A DNA stretch of 64,000 nt from Bacteroidales bacterium UBA1714 (GCA_002317295.1 DCIY01000030.1:9813-73812); one strand, 5' to 3'. Positions 18,131 through 27,986 are shown, numbered from the stretch's first letter. Made by a program: numbers and translations. Notes: generated from the letters alone by a model not told the origin.

Positions 18131-18838
18131 ATGAAACACATTGTAGTATTGTCTGGCGCGGGAATCAGCGCTGAGAGTGGTATACGGACTTTCCGTGACA
18201 GCAATGGACTGTGGGAAGAGTATCGTGTTCAGGATGTGGCTACGCCCGAAGGGTGGGAGCGTAATCCTCAGTTGGTGACCGAATTCTACAACCAGCGTCG
18301 TAAGCAACTGCTTACCACCAAACCCTGTGAGGCCCATCGCATATTGGCCGAAATGGAACAGGATTACCAAATGGATATCATTACCCAAAATGTCGATAAT
18401 CTCCATGAGCGGGCCGGCAGCAGTCGTGTACTCCATTTGCATGGGGAACTGAATAAGGTGACCAGTTCTGTTCATCCCAATGATCCGTCTCAGATTTGCG
18501 TGTTGCGAGAGGAGGAATATGAAGTGCATATGGGTGATAAGGCCAAGGATGGCAGCCAATTGCGACCCTATATTGTGTGGTTTGGCGAAGCGGTTCCCAA
18601 TATAGAGCCGGCCATGGAACTGTGTGAGCAGGCCGATATATTTATCATCATTGGCACCAGTCTCAATGTCTATCCTGCCGCCGGCCTGATTCACTACACA
18701 CGCCCGCACATACCTATTTATTTGATAGATCCCGCTCAGGTGGCATGTCCTGAAGGCTATGATGTCCATATTCTGCGTATGGGAGCCTCCGCCGGTATGC
18801 GTCAGTTGCGCGATAACGAATTAAAATCCACATTATGA
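18131..18838 (+). CDS. cobB: NAD-dependent protein deacylase (sirtuin, CobB-like)
   Basis: A 235-residue sirtuin that removes acyl groups from lysines using NAD. Visible motifs are GAGISAESGIRTFRD (9-23), TQNVDNLH, the catalytic His in HLHGELN, and GTSLNVYPAAGL. The YNQRR stretch near residues 52-56 matches the YxxR pocket of class III sirtuins, which prefer succinyl or malonyl groups. The four zinc-binding cysteines of most sirtuins are missing; this is a recognised variant, and the fold can be kept without zinc. It overlaps the following gene by four bases. Confidence 0.93.
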   Translation: MKHIVVLSGAGISAESGIRTFRDSNGLWEEYRVQDVATPEGWERNPQLVTEFYNQRRKQLLTTKPCEAHRILAEMEQDYQMDIITQNVDNLHERAGSSRVLHLHGELNKVTSSVHPNDPSQICVLREEEYEVHMGDKAKDGSQLRPYIVWFGEAVPNIEPAMELCEQADIFIIIGTSLNVYPAAGLIHYTRPHIPIYLIDPAQVACPEGYDVHILRMGASAGMRQLRDNELKSTL

Positions 18839-19281
18839 AAAAAATCGTATTATTTGTATTAAGCCTCGTGTGCTTAACGGCTTGCGCCGATGAACCCAAA
18901 GTAAGCAGTCTGGATGCCCTTCCGTCAACGGCTAAAAATCTGCTGCTTCAGTGTATCGATTCTCAGGACATTCTTCAGGTGCTGGTGGAAGGTTATGCAT
19001 TAGACAAAGAGTATAAGATAGTTTTGAAAGACGGCAGCGAGTGGGAATTTGACCACAAAGGCCATTTGGAGAGCGTAGAAGCCCCAACGGGTGTACCGGA
19101 TGCTGCAATCCCTGCTGCTATTCTAACCTATGTTAAAACCCATTATCCCAAGCTTACGATTGTGGAGTATTCCATTGATCACCATGAGCAGGAGGTGGAA
19201 CTGAGCAGTGGCATCGAACTTGTATTTGATTCCAAGGGCAATTTTCTGCGTTTAGACGACATTCCGGTTCATGCGCTATAA
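18835..19281 (+). CDS. PepSY-like lipoprotein (DUF2874 type)
   Basis: A 148-residue exported protein with lipobox CLTAC (lipidated Cys 17). The rest looks like two copies of a small alpha-beta PepSY-like unit: residues about 30-80 (YKIVLKDGSEWEFDHKGHLESVE) and 90-145 (VELSSGIELVFDSKGNFLRLD). Such proteins are periplasmic, of unknown role, and are sometimes described as inhibitor-like. It starts within the sirtuin stop (ATGA) and is followed by a strong terminator. Confidence 0.8.
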   Translation: MKKIVLFVLSLVCLTACADEPKVSSLDALPSTAKNLLLQCIDSQDILQVLVEGYALDKEYKIVLKDGSEWEFDHKGHLESVEAPTGVPDAAIPAAILTYVKTHYPKLTIVEYSIDHHEQEVELSSGIELVFDSKGNFLRLDDIPVHAL

Positions 19282-19309
19282 AAATATCCGTGCTGTGAAA
19301 TAAAGTGTA

Positions 19310-19337
19310 AAAAAACGAGGTTTTTGCCTCGTTTTTT
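19310..19337 (+). terminator. Rho-independent terminator after the PepSY-like gene
   Basis: An 11-base stem AAAAAACGAGG / CCTCGTTTTTT with a six-base loop and a T run. It separates the sirtuin unit from gyrA. Confidence 0.92.
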
Positions 19338-19386
19338 TTGGTAGATAGATAAAATCTATCTTTTTTTGTACTTTTTTGCAGAATTA

Positions 19387-19418
19387 TTTGTGTATGTCAA
19401 AAAAAAGTTGTAAATTTG
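19387..19418 (+). promoter_or_regulatory. Bacteroidota promoter for gyrA
   Basis: TTTG at 19387-19390 and TAAATTTG at 19411-19418, 20 bases apart, with an A8 tract and GTTG in the spacer. The leader is about 30 bases. Confidence 0.88.
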
Positions 19419-19456
19419 CGCGTTATTTTGAATATAATAAAAATTAACGATATACA

Positions 19457-22051
19457 ATGATTGACAACGACAGAATTATTCCTGTGAAGATTGACGAGGA
19501 AATGCGTTCCTCGTACATCGATTATTCGATGAGTGTGATTGTTTCTCGTGCCTTGCCCGATGTGCGTGATGGCTTTAAGCCTGTTCATCGTCGTGTGCTT
19601 TTCGGCATGAATGAGTTGGGTAACACTTCCGACAAACCGACCAAGAAATCCGCACGTATTGTGGGTGAGGTAATGGGTAAGTTCCACCCTCATGGTGACA
19701 GTTCTATTTATGGTACTCTGGTGCGTATGGCACAGCCTTGGGCAATGCGTTATTGTCTGGTTGATGGTCAGGGTAACTTTGGCAGTGTGGACGGTGATGG
19801 TGCCGCTGCCATGCGTTATACGGAGGCCCGCCTGTCCAAATTGGCAGAAGAGATGCTTCGCGATATCGAGAAGGATACCGTGGATATGCAGAATAACTTT
19901 GATGATTCGCTCAAGGAACCCACGGTGCTTCCTTGCCGATTCCCCAATCTGCTGATTAATGGTGCCTCGGGTATTGCCGTAGGTATGGCCACCAATATGC
20001 CTACCCATAATTTAGGCGAGGTAATAAATGGTTGCGTAGCCTATGTAAACAACCGCAAGGCCCGCATTGCAGATGCCAGTTTGGAGGAGATTACTGTCGC
20101 CGAACTGATGGAGTTTATTAAGGCTCCGGATTTTCCGACTGGTGGTACCATCTTTGGTTATCAGGGTGTACGCGATGCCTATGAGACTGGTCGTGGTCGT
20201 ATTGTCATTCGTTCCAATGCGGACATTGAGACCGAAGATAATGGTCGTGAACATATTGTGATTACGGAGTTGCCTTACGGCGTGGTGAAGTCCGATTTGG
20301 TGAAGAACATTGCCGAACTGGTGAGCGATAAGAAAATCGAAGGTATATCTGAAATCTCTGACCAGTCTAAGCGCGATATCCGTATCGTGATTGAGATTAA
20401 GCGCGATGCCAATGCGCAGGTGGTGCTCAATAAGCTGTATAAATATACCGCATTGCAGTCCAGCTTTAGCGTCAACAGTATTGCTTTGGTTAAGGGACGT
20501 CCGATGTTGCTCAACCTGCGGGATCTGATTGCCAATTTTATTGACCACCGCATGGAGGTGGTGACCCGCCGTACGCGCTTTGATCTAAAGAAAGCAGAGG
20601 AGCGTGCACATATCTTGGAGGGCTTAATCATTGCCGTGGATAATATTGACGAAGTGGTAGCTATCATCAAGCGTAGTCGCACACCTCAGGATGCACAGAC
20701 CTGTTTGGAAATGCGCTTCGGCATTGATGCCCTTCAGTCCAAAGCCATTGTGGATATGCGTTTGGCTCAGTTGACGGGTCTGCAGGTGGATAAACTCAAG
20801 GCCGAATATGAGGAAATTGAGAAATTGATTGCCCACCTGAATGAGTTGCTCAACAGCGAAGTAATGCGTTATGATTTGATTAATGAGGAGCTCGAAGAGA
20901 TTAAAGATAAATATGCCGATGAGCGTCGTACCCAAATCGTGAAGATGGCTACGGAGTTCAATCCTGAGGATATGTATGCTGATGACGATATGGTCATCAC
21001 CATTTCTCACCTGGGTTATATCAAACGCACACCCTTGGCAGAGTTCCGTCAGCAGGCACGTGGAGGTATAGGCACCAAGGCCAGCTCCAGCCGTGATGAG
21101 GACTTTATCGAATATGTACATCAGGCTTCCATGCACTCGACGATGATGTTCTTTACCGATAAGGGCCGATTATATTGGATCAAGGTTTATGATCTTCCGG
21201 AGGGCAATCGCCAATCGAAGGGTAGGGCCATTCAGAATATTATTAACCTCGAAAAGGGCGATCGCGTACGCACATTCATCAATGTCAAAGGACTCAATGA
21301 TGCTGAATATGTCAACAATCACTACCTGATCTTTGCCACTAAGAATGGTCTGATGAAGAAAACCACGTTGGAGGCGTACTCGCGTCCTCGTGCCAATGGT
21401 ATCAATGCGGTTGGTTTGCGTGAAGGCGACGAACTGATTGGGGTTACGCTGACCGATGGTCATAGCCAGATGCTGATTGCTTCGTACAATGGTAAGGTGG
21501 TTCGTTTCCCGGAAGACACCGTTCGTCCTATGGGCCGTACGGCTACCGGTGTGCGCGCCATTCGGTTGGAAGAGGATGGAGCGGATCGTGCTATCGGAAT
21601 GATTTGCATCGAACCCGAAAGCGACAAGACCGTTCTGGTAATTTCAGAACATGGATTTGGCAAACGCACCATGCTGGATGATGCAGATGGTGAACCTATC
21701 TATCGTATCACCAACCGTGGCGGTAAGGGTGTTAAGACCATGAATATCACCGACAAAACTGGTAACCTGATTGGACTCCACGCTGTAAGCGATGAGGAAG
21801 ACCTGATGCTGATTACCAAGGCAGGAACGGCTATCCGTATGCCTATGAACACCATCAGCGTACTCGGTCGTGCCACTCAGGGTGTTAAACTCATCGAACT
21901 CCAGAAACGCAACGATACACTGATGTTTGGTTGCACCGTTCCAAGAGAAGAGGAGGATAACGTAAACGACGGGCAAAGTCCTAACGTAGACGCAAACGAA
22001 AACGTAGACGCAAACGAAAACGTAGACGCAAACGAAAACAATAACCAATAA
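19457..22051 (+). CDS. gyrA: DNA gyrase subunit A
   Basis: Breakage-reunion subunit of gyrase (864 residues), which introduces negative supercoils into DNA. The active-site Tyr is residue 121 in MRYTEARL. The quinolone-resistance region reads [17 protein letters not shown]: Ser82 matches E. coli Ser83, while the E. coli Asp87 position is Gly86. The C-terminal beta-pinwheel carries a GyrA-box-like motif, NRGGKGVKT. The acidic tail ends with three NVDANE repeats encoded by perfect 18-base tandem copies. It has its own promoter and is followed after 12 bases by a TPR gene, probably co-transcribed. Confidence 0.98.
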   Translation: MIDNDRIIPVKIDEEMRSSYIDYSMSVIVSRALPDVRDGFKPVHRRVLFGMNELGNTSDKPTKKSARIVGEVMGKFHPHGDSSIYGTLVRMAQPWAMRYCLVDGQGNFGSVDGDGAAAMRYTEARLSKLAEEMLRDIEKDTVDMQNNFDDSLKEPTVLPCRFPNLLINGASGIAVGMATNMPTHNLGEVINGCVAYVNNRKARIADASLEEITVAELMEFIKAPDFPTGGTIFGYQGVRDAYETGRGRIVIRSNADIETEDNGREHIVITELPYGVVKSDLVKNIAELVSDKKIEGISEISDQSKRDIRIVIEIKRDANAQVVLNKLYKYTALQSSFSVNSIALVKGRPMLLNLRDLIANFIDHRMEVVTRRTRFDLKKAEERAHILEGLIIAVDNIDEVVAIIKRSRTPQDAQTCLEMRFGIDALQSKAIVDMRLAQLTGLQVDKLKAEYEEIEKLIAHLNELLNSEVMRYDLINEELEEIKDKYADERRTQIVKMATEFNPEDMYADDDMVITISHLGYIKRTPLAEFRQQARGGIGTKASSSRDEDFIEYVHQASMHSTMMFFTDKGRLYWIKVYDLPEGNRQSKGRAIQNIINLEKGDRVRTFINVKGLNDAEYVNNHYLIFATKNGLMKKTTLEAYSRPRANGINAVGLREGDELIGVTLTDGHSQMLIASYNGKVVRFPEDTVRPMGRTATGVRAIRLEEDGADRAIGMICIEPESDKTVLVISEHGFGKRTMLDDADGEPIYRITNRGGKGVKTMNITDKTGNLIGLHAVSDEEDLMLITKAGTAIRMPMNTISVLGRATQGVKLIELQKRNDTLMFGCTVPREEEDNVNDGQSPNVDANENVDANENVDANENNNQ
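21983..22036. repeat. Three perfect 18-base tandem repeats in the gyrA 3' end
   Basis: The unit AACGTAGACGCAAACGAA occurs at 21983-22000, 22001-22018 and 22019-22036. It keeps the frame and encodes NVDANE, so copy-number changes would only alter the length of the disordered tail. Confidence 0.95.
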
Positions 22052-22063
22052 ACAACCATCAAT

Positions 22064-23311
22064 ATGAAGAAAGTATTATTTTTGGCTGCTTTGGTGCTCA
22101 TGAGTGCCGGCAGTTTTGCTCAAAAGAAAAATGTGGCTACGGCTCGTAATCGTGCTTTAGCAGAGGATAACCCTGATTTTGTAGGAGCCCGTGAGGCCAT
22201 CAACGAGGCGTTGGAAAATGAGGAAACGAAGAATCTGCCGAATACATATTATGTTGCCGGTTTGATTGGATTCCAGGAGAATGTGTCCATGCGTAATGCC
22301 TCCTATCTGGGACAGAAAGTGGATCCTGCTAAGAAGGCTGCTGTGCTGAACGAGGCTTATGGTTACTGGATGAAAGCCATGCAACTGGCCAAGGAGCCTA
22401 TCGGTTATGATAAGAAAGGCAAACCACAATTTGATAAGACGACCGTTCGCGACATTACCAACAAAATGGCGGAGTGGTTTACGAATGCCGATTTTTACTT
22501 CGTAGGATTGGATGCTTATAATGCCGGTGACTACAAAGGTGCTTATGATGCGTTTATCAAGCATGTGAACATGCCGGAACTCCCACAAATCAAGGAGAAT
22601 GCTAAAGCACTGAGTCAAATGCTGGTGGATTCAACGTTCTACCAAATCAAGTACTACACCGGAGTGGCTGCCGTTCAGGCAGAAATGCACCCGGAGGCTA
22701 TTGCTGTGTTTGAGTCCCTAAAAGATAAGGAGGTAGAACCCATTCGTACGTATCTGAATCTGTACAACGAATATGTGATCATGAAGGATACCGCTAAGTA
22801 TGTGGCTTTGTTGGAAGAGGGTATGAATAAGTTCCCGGAGGAAATAGCATTCTTGCAGTACTTGATTAACCACTACATCTATTCCAACCAAATGGAACAG
22901 GCCATTGCTTATCTGCAACAGGCTATTAACCGCGAACCCAACAATGCCCAATATCTGTGGATCATGGGTAACCTCAAGGCCAATGAAAATAAGTTTGACG
23001 AGGCTGTCGAAATGTACCAACGTGCCATTGCTGCCGATTCCAATATGGCGGACGCACATGCAGGTATTGGTCGCGTGTACTGCAACCAGGCACGTGTGTT
23101 AAGCGAGCAGTCGGAGAACATGAGTGGTGCTGATCTCCAGAATTTGTACAAGCAAATGGATGAACTGTACCACAAGGCTCTGCCGTACTTTGAGAAAGCA
23201 TTGGAGCTCAATGGAGAAGAACGCGACTACCAACGCGTACTCTATATGTTGTACGATCGCTTTAATATGAGCGATAAGTTGCAGAAAATCAGTGCTTTAT
23301 TAGGTTACTAA
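22064..23311 (+). CDS. Exported TPR-repeat protein
   Basis: A 415-residue protein with a signal peptide (about 1-20, ending GSFAQ) and no lipobox, so probably periplasmic. Residues about 250-390 contain TPR-type helix pairs (for example AIAYLQQAINREPNNAQYLWIMGNLKANENKFDEAVEMYQRAI, given here only as a region). TPR units form scaffolds for protein contacts. It lies 12 bases after gyrA and two bases before ruvX. Partner and function are unknown; similar proteins are common in Bacteroidota. Confidence 0.82.
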   Translation: MKKVLFLAALVLMSAGSFAQKKNVATARNRALAEDNPDFVGAREAINEALENEETKNLPNTYYVAGLIGFQENVSMRNASYLGQKVDPAKKAAVLNEAYGYWMKAMQLAKEPIGYDKKGKPQFDKTTVRDITNKMAEWFTNADFYFVGLDAYNAGDYKGAYDAFIKHVNMPELPQIKENAKALSQMLVDSTFYQIKYYTGVAAVQAEMHPEAIAVFESLKDKEVEPIRTYLNLYNEYVIMKDTAKYVALLEEGMNKFPEEIAFLQYLINHYIYSNQMEQAIAYLQQAINREPNNAQYLWIMGNLKANENKFDEAVEMYQRAIAADSNMADAHAGIGRVYCNQARVLSEQSENMSGADLQNLYKQMDELYHKALPYFEKALELNGEERDYQRVLYMLYDRFNMSDKLQKISALLGY

Positions 23312-23313
23312 TC

Positions 23314-23736
23314 ATGGGCCGTATTCTGGCTATAGACTACGGAAAAAAACGAACAGGATTAGCCGTTACGGATATGCTCCAAATAACGGCTAATCCTTTG
23401 CTTACTATTGCCACGTCGGAATTGATGGCGTGGTTGACTCAAGAGTTGGCGAAAGGGGAGATAGAAAAAGTGGTGATTGGTCATCCCACCCAAATGAATG
23501 GACAGGATTCGGAATCGATGGTGTATATACAGCCGTTTATCAATTGGTTTCACAACCATTTTCCGACTATTCCACTCATTGAGTACGATGAACGATTCAC
23601 TTCCGTTTTGGCCCATCAGGCCATGATCGCCTCAGGTATGTCCAAATCCAAACGAAGGGACAAATCGCAAGTGGATAAACTTGCCGCTACCATCATTTTG
23701 GAAGACTATCTTTCCTCGCTACTTATTAATCGTTAG
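23314..23736 (+). CDS. ruvX: Putative Holliday junction resolvase / pre-16S rRNA nuclease (YqgF family)
   Basis: A 140-residue RNase H-fold nuclease, the normal size for this family. The first catalytic Asp is in LAIDYGKKRTGLAVTD (Asp8). Further conserved parts are VIGHPTQMNG, IEYDERFTS and KSQVDKLAATIILEDYL, which carry the other acidic residues. In other bacteria the protein trims the 5' end of 16S rRNA, and a role in recombination was proposed first. It begins two bases after the TPR gene. Confidence 0.93.
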   Translation: MGRILAIDYGKKRTGLAVTDMLQITANPLLTIATSELMAWLTQELAKGEIEKVVIGHPTQMNGQDSESMVYIQPFINWFHNHFPTIPLIEYDERFTSVLAHQAMIASGMSKSKRRDKSQVDKLAATIILEDYLSSLLINR

Positions 23737-23774
23737 GACATTGTCCGATCGTTAATCGCTACACATTACACGCT
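23736..23774. repeat. Mini-hairpin plus start-proximal repeats before def
   Basis: A perfect GGAC-ATT-GTCC hairpin (23736-23746, starting on the last base of the ruvX stop) is followed by variants of a CGTTAATCG / CTACACATTACACG unit up to the def ATG. It resembles the leaders of der, slyD and other genes here. Confidence 0.65.
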
Positions 23775-24329
23775 ATGATATTACCTATCTACTTATATGG
23801 TCAACCGGCATTGCGCAAACCGACCGAAGAAGTGCCTGCGGATTTCGCGGAACTGCCTCAGTTATTGGAAGATATGCAACAAACACTTACCAGTGCCGAA
23901 GGTTGTGGATTGGCGGCTCCCCAAATAGGGCGCTCGCTGCGGTTGTTTATTGTTGATGGCACGGAACTGGGAGAAGATTATCCTGACTGTGTGAACTTTC
24001 GTCAGGCGTTTATCAATCCTGAGATTGTTCAGGAAAGTGAAGAAACCAGTGTGTACTCTGAGGGTTGTCTCTCTTTGCCGGGAATCAGTGAAAATGTGGA
24101 ACGCCCGCGAACCATTAAAGTGCGTTATCAAAGTCCTGATTTTCAATGGCATGAAGAAGAGTTTACGGACTTTAAGGCCCGTATTGTATTGCACGAGTAT
24201 GACCACTTGGAGGCGCATGTGTTTACTGATCGTATCTCGCCCATTCGTAAGCAGTTTGTGCGGGGTAAACTGACGAATATTGTCAAAGGAAAAACCATAC
24301 CTCGCTACCGCTTTAGAAAAAATAACTAA
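23775..24329 (+). CDS. def: Peptide deformylase
   Basis: Removes the formyl group from the first methionine of new proteins. All three family motifs are present in the 184-residue product: GCGLAAPQ (about 44-51), EGCLSLP (about 95-101, metal-binding Cys) and LHEYDHLEA (about 139-147, two metal-binding His and the catalytic Glu). HEYDH is a common variant of HEFDH. No methionyl-tRNA formyltransferase gene is next to it. The gene ends directly against a GTG start for the next one. Confidence 0.96.
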   Translation: MILPIYLYGQPALRKPTEEVPADFAELPQLLEDMQQTLTSAEGCGLAAPQIGRSLRLFIVDGTELGEDYPDCVNFRQAFINPEIVQESEETSVYSEGCLSLPGISENVERPRTIKVRYQSPDFQWHEEEFTDFKARIVLHEYDHLEAHVFTDRISPIRKQFVRGKLTNIVKGKTIPRYRFRKNN

Positions 24330-24887
24330 GTGGACCTATTATCTATTTGCCTTATTGCCGTCGGATTGGCCATGGACTGTTTTGCAGTGTCCGTGAGTCA
24401 GGGCATATGTGTGAATCAGTGGAATCCGAAGATACTACTGATGGCCTTGTTGTTTGGCCTGTTTCAGGGTGGTATGCCCCTGATTGGTTACTATGCCGGT
24501 TCTTTGTTTGCTTCCTTCTTTTCACGTTTTGCTCCCTGGATCGCGTTGGCGTTGCTTGCTTATATAGGTGGTAAAATGATTTGGGAGTCGTTTCACAAAC
24601 AAGAAGAGATTTGTCATCGCTCTCCTTGGGAAATAAAGCACCTTTTGGTATTGGCTGTAGCTACTTCCATTGATGCGTTGGCTACGGGTGTCATATTTAT
24701 TCCTGTTCCCCAAAGTCTATGGTTGGGCATCAGTATCATTGCACTTGTATCCTTTCTGTTTGCTCTGTTGGGTTATGGGATAGGCGTACAAGTGGGTAAA
24801 CGGTTTACGCTCAATGTGGAAATGATAGGAGGTATTATATTGATTATCATTGGATTAAAGATATTTATTGAAGGTATATGTTTCTGA
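24330..24887 (+). CDS. mntP: Manganese efflux pump MntP-like protein
   Basis: A 185-residue inner-membrane protein with six hydrophobic segments. It has the two conserved Asp motifs of the MntP (DUF204) family: AMDCFAVS near residue 15 and ATSIDALATG near 112. These proteins export Mn(II). The start is a GTG that directly follows the def stop; the first ATG (inside AMDCF) would cut off most of the first membrane segment. The gene overlaps the following DUF3109 gene by ten bases. No manganese riboswitch is visible, since it lies inside an operon. Confidence 0.88.
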   Translation: MDLLSICLIAVGLAMDCFAVSVSQGICVNQWNPKILLMALLFGLFQGGMPLIGYYAGSLFASFFSRFAPWIALALLAYIGGKMIWESFHKQEEICHRSPWEIKHLLVLAVATSIDALATGVIFIPVPQSLWLGISIIALVSFLFALLGYGIGVQVGKRFTLNVEMIGGIILIIIGLKIFIEGICF

Positions 24888-25468
24888 TTGGAGAGAATAC
24901 CCTCGTATCACTCGATGTGCTGGAAAAAGAGTTTTGTTGTGACCTGGAAACTTGTCACGGATGTTGCTGTATCGAAGGAGATGCGGGTGCTCCCATTACG
25001 CCTCAGGAGTGTGAAACCATTACTCAATGGCTGCCCGAATTGCTGCCTCAAATGACCCCTGAGGCACGTGCTGTGGTGGCACAACAGGGATTGTCTTATA
25101 CCGATCCATCAGGAGAACAAGTGCTCAGTATCGTGAATGATAAAGATTGTATCTTTGCACGAACAGATCATCATGGTTGGTGTTATTGCCTGATTGAAAA
25201 AGCATATCGTGCAGGAAAAATGGATTTTATCAAACCCATATCCTGTCACCTCTATCCCATACGTCTGACGCAGGTGGGGGACAAAATCGGGGTGGAGTAT
25301 CATAGATGGGATATTTGTCACTGTGGTCGCCAATTGGGACATAAACAACATATTCCCCTTTACCGGTTTTTGCGGGAACCCCTTATTCGAAGATTTGGTC
25401 AAGCATGGTATGATGAATTGTGTTTGACCGCTCAGGAATGGGAAAAACAATGCAATTCGCCGTCATAA
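24878..25468 (+). CDS. DUF3109 cysteine-rich protein
   Basis: A 196-residue cytoplasmic protein of the DUF3109 family. It is rich in cysteines: an N-terminal cluster FCCDLETCHGCCC near residues 19-32, then NDKDCIF, GWCYC, PISCHLYPIR and DICHCGRQ. The pattern suggests binding of zinc or an iron-sulfur cluster, as in YkgJ-type proteins. Function is unknown. The start overlaps mntP by ten bases, and co-occurrence with a metal exporter may point to metal handling, but this is only an inference. Confidence 0.85.
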   Translation: MFLIGENTLVSLDVLEKEFCCDLETCHGCCCIEGDAGAPITPQECETITQWLPELLPQMTPEARAVVAQQGLSYTDPSGEQVLSIVNDKDCIFARTDHHGWCYCLIEKAYRAGKMDFIKPISCHLYPIRLTQVGDKIGVEYHRWDICHCGRQLGHKQHIPLYRFLREPLIRRFGQAWYDELCLTAQEWEKQCNSPS

Positions 25469-25489
25469 AGCAGAATATTGATTAAAAAA

Positions 25490-25521
25490 CTTGCATAATT
25501 GAAAATAAAGTTGTAACTTTG
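25490..25521 (+). promoter_or_regulatory. Bacteroidota promoter for the acyl-CoA synthetase operon
   Basis: CTTG at 25490-25493 and TAACTTTG at 25514-25521 with 20 bases between, followed by a 44-base leader. Confidence 0.82.
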
Positions 25522-25565
25522 CGCATTGTTACCAACATTGAACCATATTAATAACGGATAAGACT

Positions 25566-27239
25566 ATGCTTACTGCAAAAGAAGATAACCTTATTTACAT
25601 GTACGAGCGCGCACTACGCACGTATTGGGACATGGATGCCGCTTCGGATTATGGCACAACCAAAACCTTTACTTATAAGCAACTTGCGGAGCAAATCACC
25701 CGCTTGCATTTTTTGTTTAAACGTGCTGGAATCAAAACCGATGACCGCATTGCTGTCATGGGGCGTAATAATGTCAATTGGATATCCATTTATCTGGCCA
25801 CAATAACCTATGGTGCCATTATTGTTCCCATTCTTCAGGATTTTAAAGCCAATGATGCATTGCATATTGTCAACCATAGTGGCAGCCGCATGCTCTTTAT
25901 TACCGATGCCATCTGGGAAGGACTGGATCTGGATCAGATGGAAACCATTGAAATGGTATATTCTTTGACGGATTTCCATACTTTGGCTACCGTGCATACA
26001 CATCACGATTATTCGTTTGCCAAGGCAGAAGACGATTTTCAGAAAAAATATCCCAACGGCATGACCCCTGAGGATGTCCATTTTAAGGAACGTTCCAACA
26101 AAGAGGTGGCCAGCATCAACTATACCAGTGGAACCACGGGTTTCTCCAAGGGTGTGATTACTCCATGCAATGCATTGGCAGGGAATGTGCATTTTTCGCT
26201 GACGACCCACAAAGTGTTCCCGGGATGCCGAATGGTGGCCTTTCTTCCCCTGGCTCATGCCTATGGTTGTGCCATTGACTTCTTGTCCACCATCGCGGCC
26301 GGTGGCCATGTCCATTTGATTGGCCGCACTCCTGCACCTAAGATTCTGTTGCAGGCGTTTGCAGAAGTCAAACCGACGGTCATTATGTCCGTCCCGCTGA
26401 TTCTGGAAAAGATATACAAAAAAATGATTGCCCCCCAAATCGCCAAGGCTCCGGTAAGTTGGGTTCTCAAGGTTCCGTTCCTGGATACGGTGGTGCTCAA
26501 TAAGATTCGTCAGCAACTCATGGACGCCTTTGGTGGCGAATTTGCTCAGATTGTGATTGGCGGTGCCCCGCTCAATGCAGAAGTGGAGTTGTTTTTACAC
26601 CGTATTCGTTTTCCGTTTGCCGTCGGTTATGGCATGACCGAAACGGCTCCGATGATCAGTTATACCTGGTGGGAAGATTGGAAACTCGGTTCGTGTGGTA
26701 AGGCCCTTCCGGGACTGATGGATATTAAGATTGATCATCCCAATCAGGATGGAGTGGGAGAGATCTTTGTCAAAGGAGAAAATTTGATGTTGGGTTATTA
26801 TCGCAACGAAGAAGCAACGCGTGCGGTATTTACCAAAGACGGATGGTTGAAGACAGGGGATCTTGGATATATAGACGAAGATGGATTCCTGTTTATCAAA
26901 GGACGCAACAAGACCATGCTTCTCGGTCCCAGTGGACAAAATATCTATCCGGAAGAGATAGAGGCCAAACTCAATAATATGCCTTATGTGATGGAATCGC
27001 TGATTATCCAAAATGAAGATAAACTGATTGCTTTGGTTTGCCCTGATTATGAAGCGGTAGACCAGGAACATCTCAATACCGAAGGTCTGGAAGCTGCCAT
27101 GGAGGAAAATCGCAAAACGCTGAATGCAGAGTTGGCTGCCTATGAACAGATATCTCAATTCAAACTCTATCCGCATGAGTTTGAAAAAACACCTAAGCGC
27201 TCCATTAAGCGTTTCCTGTATACGCAAATGAATTCATGA
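25566..27239 (+). CDS. AMP-dependent long-chain acyl-CoA synthetase
   Basis: A 557-residue adenylate-forming enzyme that activates a fatty acid with ATP and transfers it to CoA. Family motifs in order are the phosphate loop YTSGTTGFSKG near 187, GYGMTETAP near 355, TGDLGYIDEDGFLFIKGR near 430, and the C-terminal catalytic lysine in KTPKRSIKRFLY. It is a member of the FadD-like group; the chain-length preference cannot be read from sequence. It overlaps coaX by four bases, which links it to CoA supply. Confidence 0.93.
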   Translation: MLTAKEDNLIYMYERALRTYWDMDAASDYGTTKTFTYKQLAEQITRLHFLFKRAGIKTDDRIAVMGRNNVNWISIYLATITYGAIIVPILQDFKANDALHIVNHSGSRMLFITDAIWEGLDLDQMETIEMVYSLTDFHTLATVHTHHDYSFAKAEDDFQKKYPNGMTPEDVHFKERSNKEVASINYTSGTTGFSKGVITPCNALAGNVHFSLTTHKVFPGCRMVAFLPLAHAYGCAIDFLSTIAAGGHVHLIGRTPAPKILLQAFAEVKPTVIMSVPLILEKIYKKMIAPQIAKAPVSWVLKVPFLDTVVLNKIRQQLMDAFGGEFAQIVIGGAPLNAEVELFLHRIRFPFAVGYGMTETAPMISYTWWEDWKLGSCGKALPGLMDIKIDHPNQDGVGEIFVKGENLMLGYYRNEEATRAVFTKDGWLKTGDLGYIDEDGFLFIKGRNKTMLLGPSGQNIYPEEIEAKLNNMPYVMESLIIQNEDKLIALVCPDYEAVDQEHLNTEGLEAAMEENRKTLNAELAAYEQISQFKLYPHEFEKTPKRSIKRFLYTQMNS

Positions 27240-27979
27240 ACCTGTGTATCGATCAAGGCAATTCGCGTACCAAAGTAGCTGTGTTTGAAACGGATGGTAC
27301 GATGGTGAAGAGTTTTATCTATAGAACCTTCGCTGCTGCCGATATCGTCCGGTTATGTGCTCTGTATCCCATTCAGGACAGCATCATCTCATCCGTTGTG
27401 CACCTTGAACCCTCTGTGGTTAATACATTACAACGTTTGTCTCGTCGTTTTATCCTGTTTGACCACTCAACTCCAGTGCCTATTATCAACGATTATGAGA
27501 CCCCCGTTTCGTTGGGCCTGGACCGATTGGCCGCCGCCGTGGGTGCAACTCATCTCTGTCCTAATGAGAATCTGCTTATTATAGATGTGGGTTCGGCCAT
27601 TACATACGACTATGTGTCTCACGAAGGGCATTATCTGGGTGGAAATATCGCTCCTGGGATTAAAATGCGTCTCACTTCTTTGCACCAAATGACCAAACTG
27701 TTGCCTCTTGTCGAAGTGGAAGAAAATATGCTTATGCCCTTGTTTGGGCGCAATACCCGCGATGCCATTATGGCCGGCGTTATTCGTGGCATAGGATTTG
27801 AAGTAAAAGGGTATATGCGTACACTTGACGAACGGGTGGAGCACTATCAGACCATTCTCACCGGAGGTAATGCCGGCTTCGTTCAGCGCAACGTTTCCGC
27901 TCCGATGCTTTTGGAGAAACATCTGGTGCTGATAGGACTTAACCGAATTTTAGAATATAATGGTTCACTCAATCAATAG
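27236..27979 (+). CDS. coaX: Type III pantothenate kinase
   Basis: Phosphorylates pantothenate in the first step of CoA synthesis. The 247-residue product has the ASKHA-fold motifs of the type III enzyme: the phosphate loop DQGNSRTK (5-12), SLGLDRLAAAVGA, and IDVGSAITYD with GGNIAPGIKMR. This form needs a monovalent cation and is not inhibited by CoA in known members. It sits between an acyl-CoA synthetase and envelope genes; the coaX-barrel-TPR-lptC order is the notable arrangement. Confidence 0.96.
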   Translation: MNLCIDQGNSRTKVAVFETDGTMVKSFIYRTFAAADIVRLCALYPIQDSIISSVVHLEPSVVNTLQRLSRRFILFDHSTPVPIINDYETPVSLGLDRLAAAVGATHLCPNENLLIIDVGSAITYDYVSHEGHYLGGNIAPGIKMRLTSLHQMTKLLPLVEVEENMLMPLFGRNTRDAIMAGVIRGIGFEVKGYMRTLDERVEHYQTILTGGNAGFVQRNVSAPMLLEKHLVLIGLNRILEYNGSLNQ

Positions 27980-27986
27980 AAGAATA

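Noticed and set aside
17084..18769. Reverse-strand frame of 561 residues opposite the DUF3089 and sirtuin genes
   Set aside because: Both plus-strand genes have clear motifs; the reverse frame shows none and is rich in His and Ile from antisense codons.
19691..19716. Gly86 in GyrA at the E. coli Asp87 position as a quinolone-resistance mutation
   Set aside because: Non-acidic residues at this position appear normal in this phylum and Ser82 is intact, so no resistance claim is justified.
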